Program-made: the position numbers and the translations under genes
In this document: positions 1 to 6,293 of the stretch, piece after piece
Layout of the letters: every line of letters begins with the position of its first letter
How positions within the stretch are numbered: the first letter of the stretch is position 1
Assembly (NCBI GenBank): GCA_049968515.1
Contig: JBMFQR010000054.1
Span: 1-6,722, forward strand
DNA length: 6,722 nt
Source: JAOACQ01 sp049968515
Lineage (GTDB): Bacteria; Spirochaetota; Brevinematia; Brevinematales; JAOACQ01
Direction of reading: 5' to 3'
Notes under the pieces: generated by a model
Told to the model about the DNA's origin: nothing
Database searches by the model: none
The model's input: the letters and a program-made list of their open reading frames with translations, nothing else

Positions 1-1
1 A

Positions 2-94
2 GGAGTTATTCAACAGGCTACTTCTTGCAAGTGTAAACTCGAAGGCGGTTACTTATGCGGAGCTGACTGGATAGCCATCATGCTCCTCCCTTAG
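2..94 (+). CDS. Possible C-terminal fragment of an unrecognised protein (or part of a structured RNA)
   Basis: Reading from base 2 gives 30 sense codons ending in TAG at 92-94, with a tail ending GADWIAIMLLP. The reading contains three cysteines (CKC, then YLCGADW). I do not recognise the family, and the 5' part lies outside the window. The stretch has about 49% GC, clearly above the rest of the window. This would suit either a coding tail or a structured RNA. In the RNA reading, 1-5 (AGGAG) can pair with 83-87, 16-20 (GGCTA) with 72-76, and 21-24 with 41-44, all nested. These stems are short enough to be chance. No terminator is obvious after the stop. An open frame of only 30 codons is weak evidence on its own. 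Confidence 0.33.
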   Translation, partial: GVIQQATSCKCKLEGGYLCGADWIAIMLLP

Positions 95-196
95 GCTTTT
101 CTTGATTTTAAAAACACTAATATTATCTTTCCCGAACAAATATAGTCCTGTGTTGGCAACTCAATTTTAATCTTAAACAAAAAACTATTTAATTTC

Positions 197-225
197 TTGT
201 GCAATTTTATTCAATATATTATAAT
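197..225 (+). promoter_or_regulatory. Sigma70-type promoter for gap
   Basis: A perfect -10 box TATAAT lies at 220-225. A -35-like TTGTGC lies at 197-202, giving the ideal 17-nt spacer. Transcription should start near 232, leaving a leader of about 60 nt before the gap start codon. The -35 is only half-consensus. I see no operator or riboswitch in the leader. This is a prediction from sequence match only. Confidence 0.65.
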
Positions 226-290
226 AAAATGTATTTTTATAATCAGCTGTTGCTTTATGAGGTCATTAATTTTAATTTAGGAGGAAATAG

Positions 291-1358
291 ATGGCTGTTA
301 AGGTTGCAATTAACGGTTTTGGGCGTATTGGCAGACTTGTTTTTCAGGCTCTCTGTGATCAGGGTTTACTTGGAAGCAAAATTGATGTAGTGGCTGTTGT
401 GGATATATCCACAGATGCAAACTACTTTGCTTACCAGCTAAAATACGATTCAGTTCATGGAAAGTTTAAGCATAATGTAACTACAGAAAAAAGTGACCCA
501 TCAAAAGAAGAAGCTGATATTCTTGTTGTAAACGGTCACAAAGTAAAATGCTTGCTTGCTCCAAAGAATTTGAATGAGCTTCCCTGGAAAGCGCTTGGTG
601 TTGAATATGTTATTGAAGCAACAGGGTTGTTCACGTCTTCTGAAAAATCACAGGCTCACATCGATGCGGGGGCAAAAAAGGTTATCATAACTGCTCCGGG
701 AAAAGGTGATGTAAAGACAATTGTTATGGGAGTTAATGAAAAAGAATACGATCCTGCAAAGCATAATATTGTTTCAAATGCAAGTTGTACGACTAACTGT
801 CTTGCTCCCATCGTATATGTTTTGCTGAAAGAAGGTATTGGCATAGAGACCGGTCTTATGACAACAATTCATGCCTACACTGCAACCCAGAAGATTGTTG
901 ATGGTCCCTCAAAGAAGGACTGGAGAGGTGGAAGAGCAGCAGCAATCAATATCATTCCATCAACCACAGGAGCTGCAAAAGCAGTTGGTGAGGTTTTGCC
1001 AGATGTAAAAGGAAAAATGACTGGTATGGCATTTAGAATTCCAGTTGTTGATGTTTCAGTTGTTGACCTCACCTTCAGGGCAGCAAAGGACACCTCTATC
1101 GAAGAGATTGATGCTCTTATGAAAAAGGCTTCGGAAACATATCTTAAAAACATTCTTGGCTACTGCAATGAAGAGGTTGTATCCACAGACTTTATTCACG
1201 ATGAGAGATCCTCTATCTATGATTCCCTCGCAACTTTACAGAACAACCTAAAGGGTGAAAAGAGATTCTTTAAGATTGTTTCGTGGTATGACAATGAATG
1301 GGGGTACTCTAACAGAGTTGTGGATTTACTAATGTATATGGTGAGTAAGGATAAATAA
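291..1358 (+). CDS. gap: Glyceraldehyde-3-phosphate dehydrogenase (NAD-dependent, phosphorylating)
   Basis: This cytosolic enzyme interconverts glyceraldehyde 3-phosphate and 1,3-bisphosphoglycerate with NAD in glycolysis and gluconeogenesis, normally as a homotetramer. The 355 residues make a full-length protein. The Rossmann motif NGFGRIG is at residues 8-14. Asp38, at the end of the second strand (VVAVVD), favours NAD over NADP. The catalytic motif SNASCTTNCLAP places the nucleophile at Cys166 with partner His194 (TTIHAYT). WRGGRAAAINIIPSTTGAAKA follows at 211-231, and the C-terminal SWYDNEWGYS is at 331-340. The start is firm: a strong Shine-Dalgarno AGGAGG (279-284) sits 6 nt before ATG. 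Early segments such as FQALCDQGLLGSKIDVVAVVD and YFAYQLKYDSVHGKFKH are typical of the spirochaete / gamma-proteobacterial / kinetoplastid-glycosomal branch, not the Bacillus type. The gene has its own promoter and terminator and is probably mainly monocistronic. Confidence 0.98.
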   Translation: MAVKVAINGFGRIGRLVFQALCDQGLLGSKIDVVAVVDISTDANYFAYQLKYDSVHGKFKHNVTTEKSDPSKEEADILVVNGHKVKCLLAPKNLNELPWKALGVEYVIEATGLFTSSEKSQAHIDAGAKKVIITAPGKGDVKTIVMGVNEKEYDPAKHNIVSNASCTTNCLAPIVYVLLKEGIGIETGLMTTIHAYTATQKIVDGPSKKDWRGGRAAAINIIPSTTGAAKAVGEVLPDVKGKMTGMAFRIPVVDVSVVDLTFRAAKDTSIEEIDALMKKASETYLKNILGYCNEEVVSTDFIHDERSSIYDSLATLQNNLKGEKRFFKIVSWYDNEWGYSNRVVDLLMYMVSKDK

Positions 1359-1366
1359 ATATTTTC

Positions 1367-1397
1367 AGGGGGTGGAATTTTTCCACCCCTTTTTATT
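1367..1397 (+). terminator. Intrinsic (Rho-independent) terminator of gap
   Basis: A nine-base-pair perfect stem (GGGGTGGAA at 1369-1377 with TTCCACCCC at 1381-1389) closes a three-T loop. It is followed directly by TTTTTATT (1390-1397). The A1367-T1391 and G1368-T1390 pairs could extend it. It begins 9 nt after the gap stop codon. Its T-tract ends only 8 nt before the start codon of the next gene, so any yggS transcript coming from the gap promoter must read through it. Confidence 0.93.
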
Positions 1398-1405
1398 AAA
1401 GAAAG

Positions 1406-2098
1406 ATGAAAGAATTAAAAACTATAAGAGAAAGAGTAAGTTTTCTGCTTGAGTTTATAGAAAATAAGAAAATCGAAGTTGGCATCACCCATCCCATAAC
1501 AATTGTTGCAATATCAAAAACTTTTTCCCCCGAAGACATTACAGAGGTTATTAAGGCTGGTATAAAAGACATTGGAGAAAACAGGGTTCAGGAAGCTGAA
1601 AGCAAGTTTGAAAAGCTTTCAAATCTTGAATTTACAAAACACCTTGTGGGGCATCTCCAGACAAACAAAATAAATAAAGCATTAAAGATTTTTGACTGGA
1701 TACATTCAATAGACTCTTTTGAACTTGCAGAGAAAATTTCAAAGAAGCTCTCTGAAATGAATAAAACTCTCCCTGTTTTGATTGAAGTGAACACATCCTT
1801 TGAAAAAACAAAATTTGGCATAGAGCCAGAAAAAACTATAGACCTTGCAGGAAAAATTCTTGAGTTAAAATACCTCAACCTTTCAGGTTTGATGACAATA
1901 GGTCCTCTGACTGATGACATAAAAAGGATAAGAGAATCTTTCAAACTCCTCTATAATCTTAGAGAAAAGATGAAAACCCACTTCCATAGAGAATTTCCGC
2001 ATCTTTCTATGGGTATGAGTGATGACTTTGAGATAGCGATAGAAGAAGGGGCAACAATTTTAAGACTCGGAAGAATAATATTTGGCAGACGAATCTGA
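1406..2098 (+). CDS. yggS: YggS/PLPBP family pyridoxal-phosphate homeostasis protein
   Basis: This cytosolic PLP-binding protein (YggS, also called YlmE, PLPHP or PROSC) has a single alanine-racemase-like TIM barrel. The family has no established catalysis; it is thought to store and deliver PLP and to affect amino-acid metabolism. The length, 230 residues, is normal. Lys38 in VAISKTF is the expected PLP Schiff-base lysine. Family motifs follow in order: GENRVQEA at 57-64, HLVGHLQTNK at 79-88, IHSIDS at 99-104, LIEVNTSFEKTKFGI at 125-139, GLMTIGP at 161-167, SMGMSDDFEIAI at 201-212 and LRLGRIIFGRR at 219-229. The start matches family N-termini, but no good Shine-Dalgarno site precedes it (only A-rich AAAGAAAG), and a terminator lies just upstream. 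Expression is therefore probably low, or comes from a promoter inside gap that I cannot identify. Confidence 0.95.
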   Translation: MKELKTIRERVSFLLEFIENKKIEVGITHPITIVAISKTFSPEDITEVIKAGIKDIGENRVQEAESKFEKLSNLEFTKHLVGHLQTNKINKALKIFDWIHSIDSFELAEKISKKLSEMNKTLPVLIEVNTSFEKTKFGIEPEKTIDLAGKILELKYLNLSGLMTIGPLTDDIKRIRESFKLLYNLREKMKTHFHREFPHLSMGMSDDFEIAIEEGATILRLGRIIFGRRI

Positions 2099-2099
2099 T

Positions 2100-3368
2100 T
2101 TATTTCCTGAAAATGGAAAATTGAGAAAGTTTATTTTCACAGACAAGTATGCATTCTTCATCTGGCTGCAAAACATCTTTTTCAGACCGATTGTCTCTAT
2201 CAAGAATATGGTAGTTTTTCAATAAGTCATTGCCATCGGGAGAAATTACTTCAATTCTATCACCTGATTTAATCTGATTGGCAGCTCTAATTAGATATTC
2301 ATTTTCATTAATGACTTCCATCACATAGCCCAAAAAAACCTTGCTCCTTTCATAGCCCTTGAAAGTGGTATGAGTGGCAAGTCTGTTTTCTTCAAAGAAA
2401 AAGCCTGTTGTATACTCCCTGTGGCTTATCTTGTTTAATTCTTCAATCATTGAAGAATCAAAGGGCTTATTCTTTATCACAGAATCTATGCAATGTCTGT
2501 AAACCCTTGTCGTATTTGCAACATAGTAAATGCTTTTCATTCTACCCTCTATCTTGAAGGAATCTATACCAGCCTCTATAAGCTCCTTCATAAATGGGGC
2601 AAGACTTAAATCTTTAGAACTCAGTATTGTTGTCGAAAAGTTATCTTCAATTTCAACCGGTAAAAAATCCTCACGCCTTGTTGTTTCAACAAGATAATAA
2701 CTCCATCTGCAAGCTTGAGAACAATCCCCAAGGTTTGCATCTCTTGTTCTTTCAATTTTTATGGCTTCTGGTTTTTTCCCGGGGCGATAGAGTGAAGGGT
2801 TTGTAAAATAGTTGGAGAGCAAACACCTACCTGAATATGCAATACACATTGCTCCATGAACAAATGTCTCAAGCTCAATATCTGTCTTATCCCTTATGGC
2901 TTTAATTTCATTGAGAGTTAGCTCTCTGGCAAGAACAATCCTTTTTACACCCAGTTTCTCATAAAATTTAATAGCCTCACTATTCAAAGTATTTGCCTGT
3001 GTACTAATATGAATGGGAATCTCGGGGAACTTTTCCCTTAAATAGCTTAATGCCCCAATATCGGAAATGAGAATCCCATCAAGCGGAAGCCTTGAAATCT
3101 CACCAACAAATGACTTGAAAGCCTCAAAATGTCCTTCGTGAAGAAAAACATTTGCGGTAAGATAAAACTTTTTTCCGTGAGTATGGCAATAACTTAATGC
3201 TTCATAAAGCTCTTCAATGCTAAAATTCTTTGCTCCTTCTCGTAGTGAAAAACCCTTAACCCCGCCATATAATGCGTCTGCACCATAAGCAATTGCAAAT
3301 CTTAGCTTGTCAAAGCCTCCAGCTGGAGAAAGTAGCTCAATCTTCCTCGTCCTCTGTTTCGTTATCAC
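2100..3368 (-). CDS. Peptidase U32 family protein, TrhP/YegQ-like (probable tRNA U34 hydroxylation protein)
   Basis: The protein has 422 residues, the size of the long U32 members such as YegQ/TrhP and Bacillus YrrO. TrhP-type members use prephenate to help make 5-hydroxyuridine at the tRNA wobble position. The 'collagenase' name is historical. The N-terminus has the typical ELLSPAGGFDKL at 11-22 and GADALYGG at 29-36. The U32 signature runs from Glu167 to Ser185 (ETFVHGAMC, then SGRCLLS) and gives Cys175 and Cys182. A second pair, Cys216 and Cys220, lies in DCSQACRW. The four cysteines are the expected iron-sulfur ligands. SFKIEGRMKSIYYVA (270-284) is also family-typical, and a beta-rich C-terminal domain follows from about 340. 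The start codon is GTG: an in-frame TGA lies two codons upstream, and the Shine-Dalgarno GAGG lies 9 nt before it, inside the upstream gene. The gene overlaps fecR by 32 nt, which suggests translational coupling. RlhA-type 23S rRNA hydroxylation is a less likely alternative. Confidence 0.93.
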   Translation of the reverse strand: MITKQRTRKIELLSPAGGFDKLRFAIAYGADALYGGVKGFSLREGAKNFSIEELYEALSYCHTHGKKFYLTANVFLHEGHFEAFKSFVGEISRLPLDGILISDIGALSYLREKFPEIPIHISTQANTLNSEAIKFYEKLGVKRIVLARELTLNEIKAIRDKTDIELETFVHGAMCIAYSGRCLLSNYFTNPSLYRPGKKPEAIKIERTRDANLGDCSQACRWSYYLVETTRREDFLPVEIEDNFSTTILSSKDLSLAPFMKELIEAGIDSFKIEGRMKSIYYVANTTRVYRHCIDSVIKNKPFDSSMIEELNKISHREYTTGFFFEENRLATHTTFKGYERSKVFLGYVMEVINENEYLIRAANQIKSGDRIEVISPDGNDLLKNYHILDRDNRSEKDVLQPDEECILVCENKLSQFSIFRK

Positions 3369-4095
3369 CTTTCATTTCCTCAAACATATTCAGTTCCTCA
3401 ATCAGACGTCTTACATTTTTTACCATTCTTAATTTCTTCTGTGTGTTCCTCTGAGAATCAGAAAGAATTTTCTTCATTTCAGAAAGATTATTTTTAGCTC
3501 TTGAAAGTAGATTTTCTAAAGCCTTATTTTCATCCAGTGTCAACTCAATCTCCTGATTTGCATTAGCGACAACCTCAAGCTTTGACAAAAGCTCCTCATC
3601 CTCTACGTCGACAGGAAGTCTAATATTTCTTCTCAATACAACAGAACCCTCTCCAACCTTACATTTCAATATCTTTCCATCCGTTTCAATTATGAATTTT
3701 GTTCCTCTCACAGCAGCAATGGCAACATCAGTTTGTACACTGAACTTTTCTCCTTCTTTCAATTTATACGTGATATTTAAAAGCACCCTTCCTTTCTTTA
3801 CCTTAATCTCCTCAAGACTCTTTTTAAGTTTATCGATTAAAATCAAGCTGTTTTCAACAATCCTAAAAACCCCTCTCTTTGGCATCATAACATCACAATA
3901 AGATTCGCTGCCGGTTTTTACCATTGAAGATTCATAAAGTTTCATTTCAACTTCCGGTTTTTCCCATTTATTACCATTATCCATTGATACCCTTACGTCT
4001 CCAACATACATAGAAAGTAGATAACACTCCTCTATATCTTTTGAAAAGGTTAAAGAGAAAATTAACATCAAGAGAAAAATCAGAACTTTCTTCAT
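3337..4095 (-). CDS. Exported FecR-domain protein with a charged helical C-terminus
   Basis: The protein has 252 residues. MKKVLIFLLMLIFSLTFS is a clear signal peptide, with cleavage likely near residue 18, so the protein should act in the periplasm or at the envelope. Residues about 30-155 look like a FecR domain. They open with YVGDVRVSMDNG, continue through a stretch ending LYESSMVKTG, and contain VQTDVAIAAVRGTKFIIET at 120-138, the most family-like segment. Free-standing FecR-domain proteins like this are common in Gram-negative bacteria and are mostly uncharacterised. I see no adjacent TonB receptor or sigma factor, so an iron-citrate role should not be assumed. Residues about 187-240 are rich in Leu, Lys and Glu and probably form a long helix or coiled coil. 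The last ten residues are highly acidic (NETEDEED). ATG follows a strong Shine-Dalgarno GAGGGGG (4101-4107) at 5 nt. No transmembrane anchor appears after the signal peptide. Confidence 0.85.
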   Translation of the reverse strand: MKKVLIFLLMLIFSLTFSKDIEECYLLSMYVGDVRVSMDNGNKWEKPEVEMKLYESSMVKTGSESYCDVMMPKRGVFRIVENSLILIDKLKKSLEEIKVKKGRVLLNITYKLKEGEKFSVQTDVAIAAVRGTKFIIETDGKILKCKVGEGSVVLRRNIRLPVDVEDEELLSKLEVVANANQEIELTLDENKALENLLSRAKNNLSEMKKILSDSQRNTQKKLRMVKNVRRLIEELNMFEEMKGDNETEDEED

Positions 4096-4136
4096 TTATT
4101 CCCCCTCTAAAAGGCAAAAATTTAACTCTAATATTT

Positions 4137-4166
4137 ATTTTAGCACAATTCCAGAGAAAAATACAA
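4137..4166 (-). promoter_or_regulatory. Predicted extended -10 promoter for fecR and the U32 gene
   Basis: On the minus strand a -35-like TTGTAT (4161-4166) stands 18 nt from a -10 TAAAAT (4137-4142). TGC (4143-4145) sits directly before the -10 and gives the extended -10 pattern TGnTAAAAT. It lies about 15 nt beyond the argS stop codon and about 40 nt before the fecR start. The fecR-U32 pair could thus be expressed independently of argS, although no terminator blocks read-through from argS. Confidence 0.6.
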
Positions 4167-4180
4167 GTATAATAAAAAAA

Positions 4181-5740
4181 TTACATTTTATCAGGTGCAG
4201 AAACACCAATCAGTCTGAGCCCTAAATTAAGAACCTTTTTCGTTGCCATCACTATAGCAAGCCTTTTCTTTGTTGTAGCTTCATCATCAGTTATTATCCT
4301 GTAATGATTATAGTATCTGTGAAAAGTCGAAGCGAGGTCCTCAAGATATTGTGTAATTCTATGTGGTTCAAGAGATATGGCTGAATCAAGACACACCTCC
4401 GGAAATCTAAGAATTCTTAAGGCAACATCTCTGGCTTCTTCATTCTCTATACATCCCTTCACATCCACATCAAGTTTTTTTTCGAGATTTCTTAAAATTC
4501 CAGAGATTCTTGCATGTGCATACTGTACGTAATACACAGGGTTTTCTTCTGACTGCTTCTTTGCAATCTCTATGTCAAAATCAAGAGGTGTATCGGCCTT
4601 TCGCATTACTAAAAAATATCTTGTAGCATCAGCACCAATCTCATCAATAACCTCCTCGAGTGTTATCATTTCTCCGGTCCTTTTTGACATTCTTACTGGC
4701 TCACCATTTCTAAAAAGTGAAACAAGCTGTCCAATTATAATCTTAATCTCTAAAGCACGCTTCAACTCTTTTGCAAATATTTTAATTGCTGCCTCAAGCC
4801 TGTTTACATAACCATGATGGTCTGCTCCAAGAATGTTGATAAGGGTATTAAAGCCTCTTTCTATCTTATTCTTGTGGTAAGCAATATCTACAGCAAAATA
4901 TGTGAACTCACCGTCATTTTTAATAAGGACCCTGTCCTTGTCATCGCCAAATTCAGTGGTTTTAAACCATAAAGCCCCATCCTTTTCATAACAATGCCCG
5001 GAGTTCTTTAAAAACTCGAGAGTTTCTATAACTCTGTTACTATCATGAAGGGTTTTCTCTGAAAAATAATTATCAAAACTCACTCTGAAGCATTCAAGTG
5101 TTTTTTTTTGTATTGAAAGCAGGTTTTCCACAGGGTCGCCATCCATTTTAGCTATCTCTTTAATATAGCTGCCATGATATCCATTCTCAGGAATAGGTAT
5201 TCCTCTACGGACTGCTTCAACACTCTGCCTTAGAAGTTTTACCTGATTTCCTGTGTCATTAATATAAAATTCCCTGTAAACCTTTGCTCCACAGTAGAGA
5301 AGCAAATTGGCAAGAGAATCCCCTATGGCTGCCCATCTTCCATGCCCGATATGCAGCGGTCCTGTAGGATTTGCACTTACATATTCAAGCAGGATATTTT
5401 TATCACCAAGGTAATTGTTTTTACCATAATCCTCTATTTTTATTGCATCGAGTATGGAATTTTCAAGCACATTATCGGACACAAAGAAATTTATATAGCC
5501 CGGACCTGCAACCTCTATTTTAGAAAAAACCGCTCTATCATCAAGCTCTCTGGCAAGAACCTCTGCTATTTCCTTCGGATTTCTTTTTATCAATTTTGCA
5601 CTCGAAAGTGCAATGGTTGTGGCATAATCCCCAAAGTCCTTCACATCTGGATAACTAACTGGCACAAAATCCACACGAACCTTAAAATTCCTCTCAATCA
5701 AATCTAAAATCTTTTCCTTCAAAACATCTTTAAATGCCAT
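4181..5740 (-). CDS. argS: Arginyl-tRNA synthetase
   Basis: This cytosolic class I aminoacyl-tRNA synthetase attaches arginine to tRNA-Arg. The 519 residues are slightly short for the family (usually about 550-590). An N-terminal additional domain covers roughly 1-90, with family-like DFGDYATTIAL and GPGYINFFVS. The catalytic core follows, with YVSANPTGPLHIGHGRWAAIGD (HIGH at 130-133), FYINDTGNQ at 158-166 and GADHHGYVNRL at 305-315. The second signature appears as RMSKRTGE (350-357), a usual ArgRS variant of KMSKS. The DALR-type anticodon-binding domain starts near 400 (NPVYYVQYAHARI) and ends LRLIGVSAPDKM at the exact C-terminus. I place the start at 5740, not at an in-frame ATG at 5800: GGAG (5746-5749) lies 5 nt before this ATG, the sequence MAFKDVL begins like other ArgRS proteins, and the upstream ATG falls inside the promoter. 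It is probably single-copy and essential. Confidence 0.97.
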   Translation of the reverse strand: MAFKDVLKEKILDLIERNFKVRVDFVPVSYPDVKDFGDYATTIALSSAKLIKRNPKEIAEVLARELDDRAVFSKIEVAGPGYINFFVSDNVLENSILDAIKIEDYGKNNYLGDKNILLEYVSANPTGPLHIGHGRWAAIGDSLANLLLYCGAKVYREFYINDTGNQVKLLRQSVEAVRRGIPIPENGYHGSYIKEIAKMDGDPVENLLSIQKKTLECFRVSFDNYFSEKTLHDSNRVIETLEFLKNSGHCYEKDGALWFKTTEFGDDKDRVLIKNDGEFTYFAVDIAYHKNKIERGFNTLINILGADHHGYVNRLEAAIKIFAKELKRALEIKIIIGQLVSLFRNGEPVRMSKRTGEMITLEEVIDEIGADATRYFLVMRKADTPLDFDIEIAKKQSEENPVYYVQYAHARISGILRNLEKKLDVDVKGCIENEEARDVALRILRFPEVCLDSAISLEPHRITQYLEDLASTFHRYYNHYRIITDDEATTKKRLAIVMATKKVLNLGLRLIGVSAPDKM

Positions 5741-5771
5741 TCTCTCTCCATAAGAAGTATTAAGATAAAAG

Positions 5772-5800
5772 ATTTTAAGGTAAAATTGTAAAATAGTCAA
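5772..5800 (-). promoter_or_regulatory. Sigma70-type promoter for argS
   Basis: On the minus strand, TTGACT (5795-5800) and TAAAAT (5772-5777) are separated by exactly 17 nt, a near-consensus promoter. Transcription should start near 5765, giving a leader of about 25 nt. This start lies downstream of the alternative ATG at 5800 and so decides the argS start in favour of 5740. I see no T-box or other leader element. Confidence 0.78.
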
Positions 5801-5852
5801 AATTAATATGGCGAAGTATTCATCATTGATTAAAGCAATATTGAAAAAAATT

Positions 5853-5881
5853 TTTACTTTATTATTGAAGAAATATATAAT
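5853..5881 (+). promoter_or_regulatory. Predicted promoter for the VOC gene, giving a very short leader
   Basis: A perfect TATAAT (5876-5881) stands 17 nt from a weak -35 TTTACT (5853-5858). Transcription would start near 5888, at the first base of the Shine-Dalgarno GGAGG (5888-5892), leaving a leader of only about 11 nt. It is divergent from the argS promoter, and the two share a 158-nt AT-rich region with no evident operator. Confidence 0.55.
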
Positions 5882-5898
5882 CTTACTGGAGGATAAAA

Positions 5899-6288
5899 AT
5901 GCATATTCACCATATCGGGATCTGGACAGAAAATATAGAGCTAATGAAAAATTTTTACACAGAGTTCTTTGGCTGTAAAGCAGGTGAAAAATACGAAAAT
6001 AGAGCTAAAGGCTTTGAGTCATACTTTTTGAATTTTGAAGACGGCTCAAAAATTGAACTTATGCATAAGAAGGAAATTTTTACTGCAGGTGAAAGCGAAA
6101 AAATCTTTGGTCTTGCACACATAGCAATAGAGGTTGAGAATAAAGATAAGGTTTGTGAATTAACAGATAAATTGAGGGCTAAAGGCTATAAAATCTTTTC
6201 AGAACCGAGAGTTACTGGTGATGGGTATTATGAGAGCTCTATCCTTGACCCAGAAGGAAATATGGTTGAAATTGTATGTGTGCCATAG
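5899..6288 (+). CDS. VOC-family (glyoxalase/bleomycin-resistance fold) protein, glyoxalase I-like
   Basis: This 129-residue cytosolic protein has two paired beta-alpha-beta-beta-beta modules, residues about 1-57 and 70-129. The first opens with HIHHIGIWTENIELMKNFYTE, the second with GLAHIAIEV, and the end has LDPEGNMVEIV. The four metal-ligand positions of glyoxalase I are all present: His5, Glu53 (in IELM), His74 and Glu124. They sit almost where E. coli GloA has them (5, 56, 74, 122). A divalent-metal isomerase or lyase such as lactoylglutathione lyase is therefore possible. However, VOC proteins are diverse, and thiol conjugates, methylmalonyl-CoA-type substrates or others cannot be excluded. 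The start is well supported by GGAGG (5888-5892) 6 nt before ATG. The gene stands alone, divergent from argS, with a recombinase remnant downstream. Confidence 0.9.
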   Translation: MHIHHIGIWTENIELMKNFYTEFFGCKAGEKYENRAKGFESYFLNFEDGSKIELMHKKEIFTAGESEKIFGLAHIAIEVENKDKVCELTDKLRAKGYKIFSEPRVTGDGYYESSILDPEGNMVEIVCVP

Positions 6289-6293
6289 ACTAT

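Noticed and set aside
61..90. Minus-strand GGAGG-AGC-ATGATGGCT resembling a gene start
   Set aside because: The reading stops after nine codons, so no gene is supported.
1..95. Left-edge segment as the 3' end of tmRNA, RNase P RNA, SRP RNA, 5S rRNA or a known riboswitch
   Set aside because: None of the conserved core sequences of these RNAs that I know is present on either strand, so I leave it unnamed.
199..390. Small plus-strand reading overlapping the gap promoter and gap start
   Set aside because: It uses AT-rich leader sequence and then an alternative frame of gap, has no ribosome site and shows no protein-like composition.
2100..3368. U32 protein as a secreted collagenase or protease
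   Set aside because: There is no signal peptide. The four-cysteine pattern and length fit the TrhP/YegQ RNA-hydroxylation subfamily; the peptidase name is inherited from early annotation.
4170..4205. Terminator after argS (minus strand GGTG-TTTCTG-CACC followed by a run of seven T)
   Set aside because: The stem has only four pairs and the T-run begins 13 bases after it, so it does not form a convincing intrinsic terminator.
5738..5800. argS beginning 20 codons earlier at the ATG at 5800
   Set aside because: That ATG overlaps the -35 box of a near-consensus promoter, the extra residues do not look like an ArgRS N-terminus, and the ATG at 5740 has a good Shine-Dalgarno.
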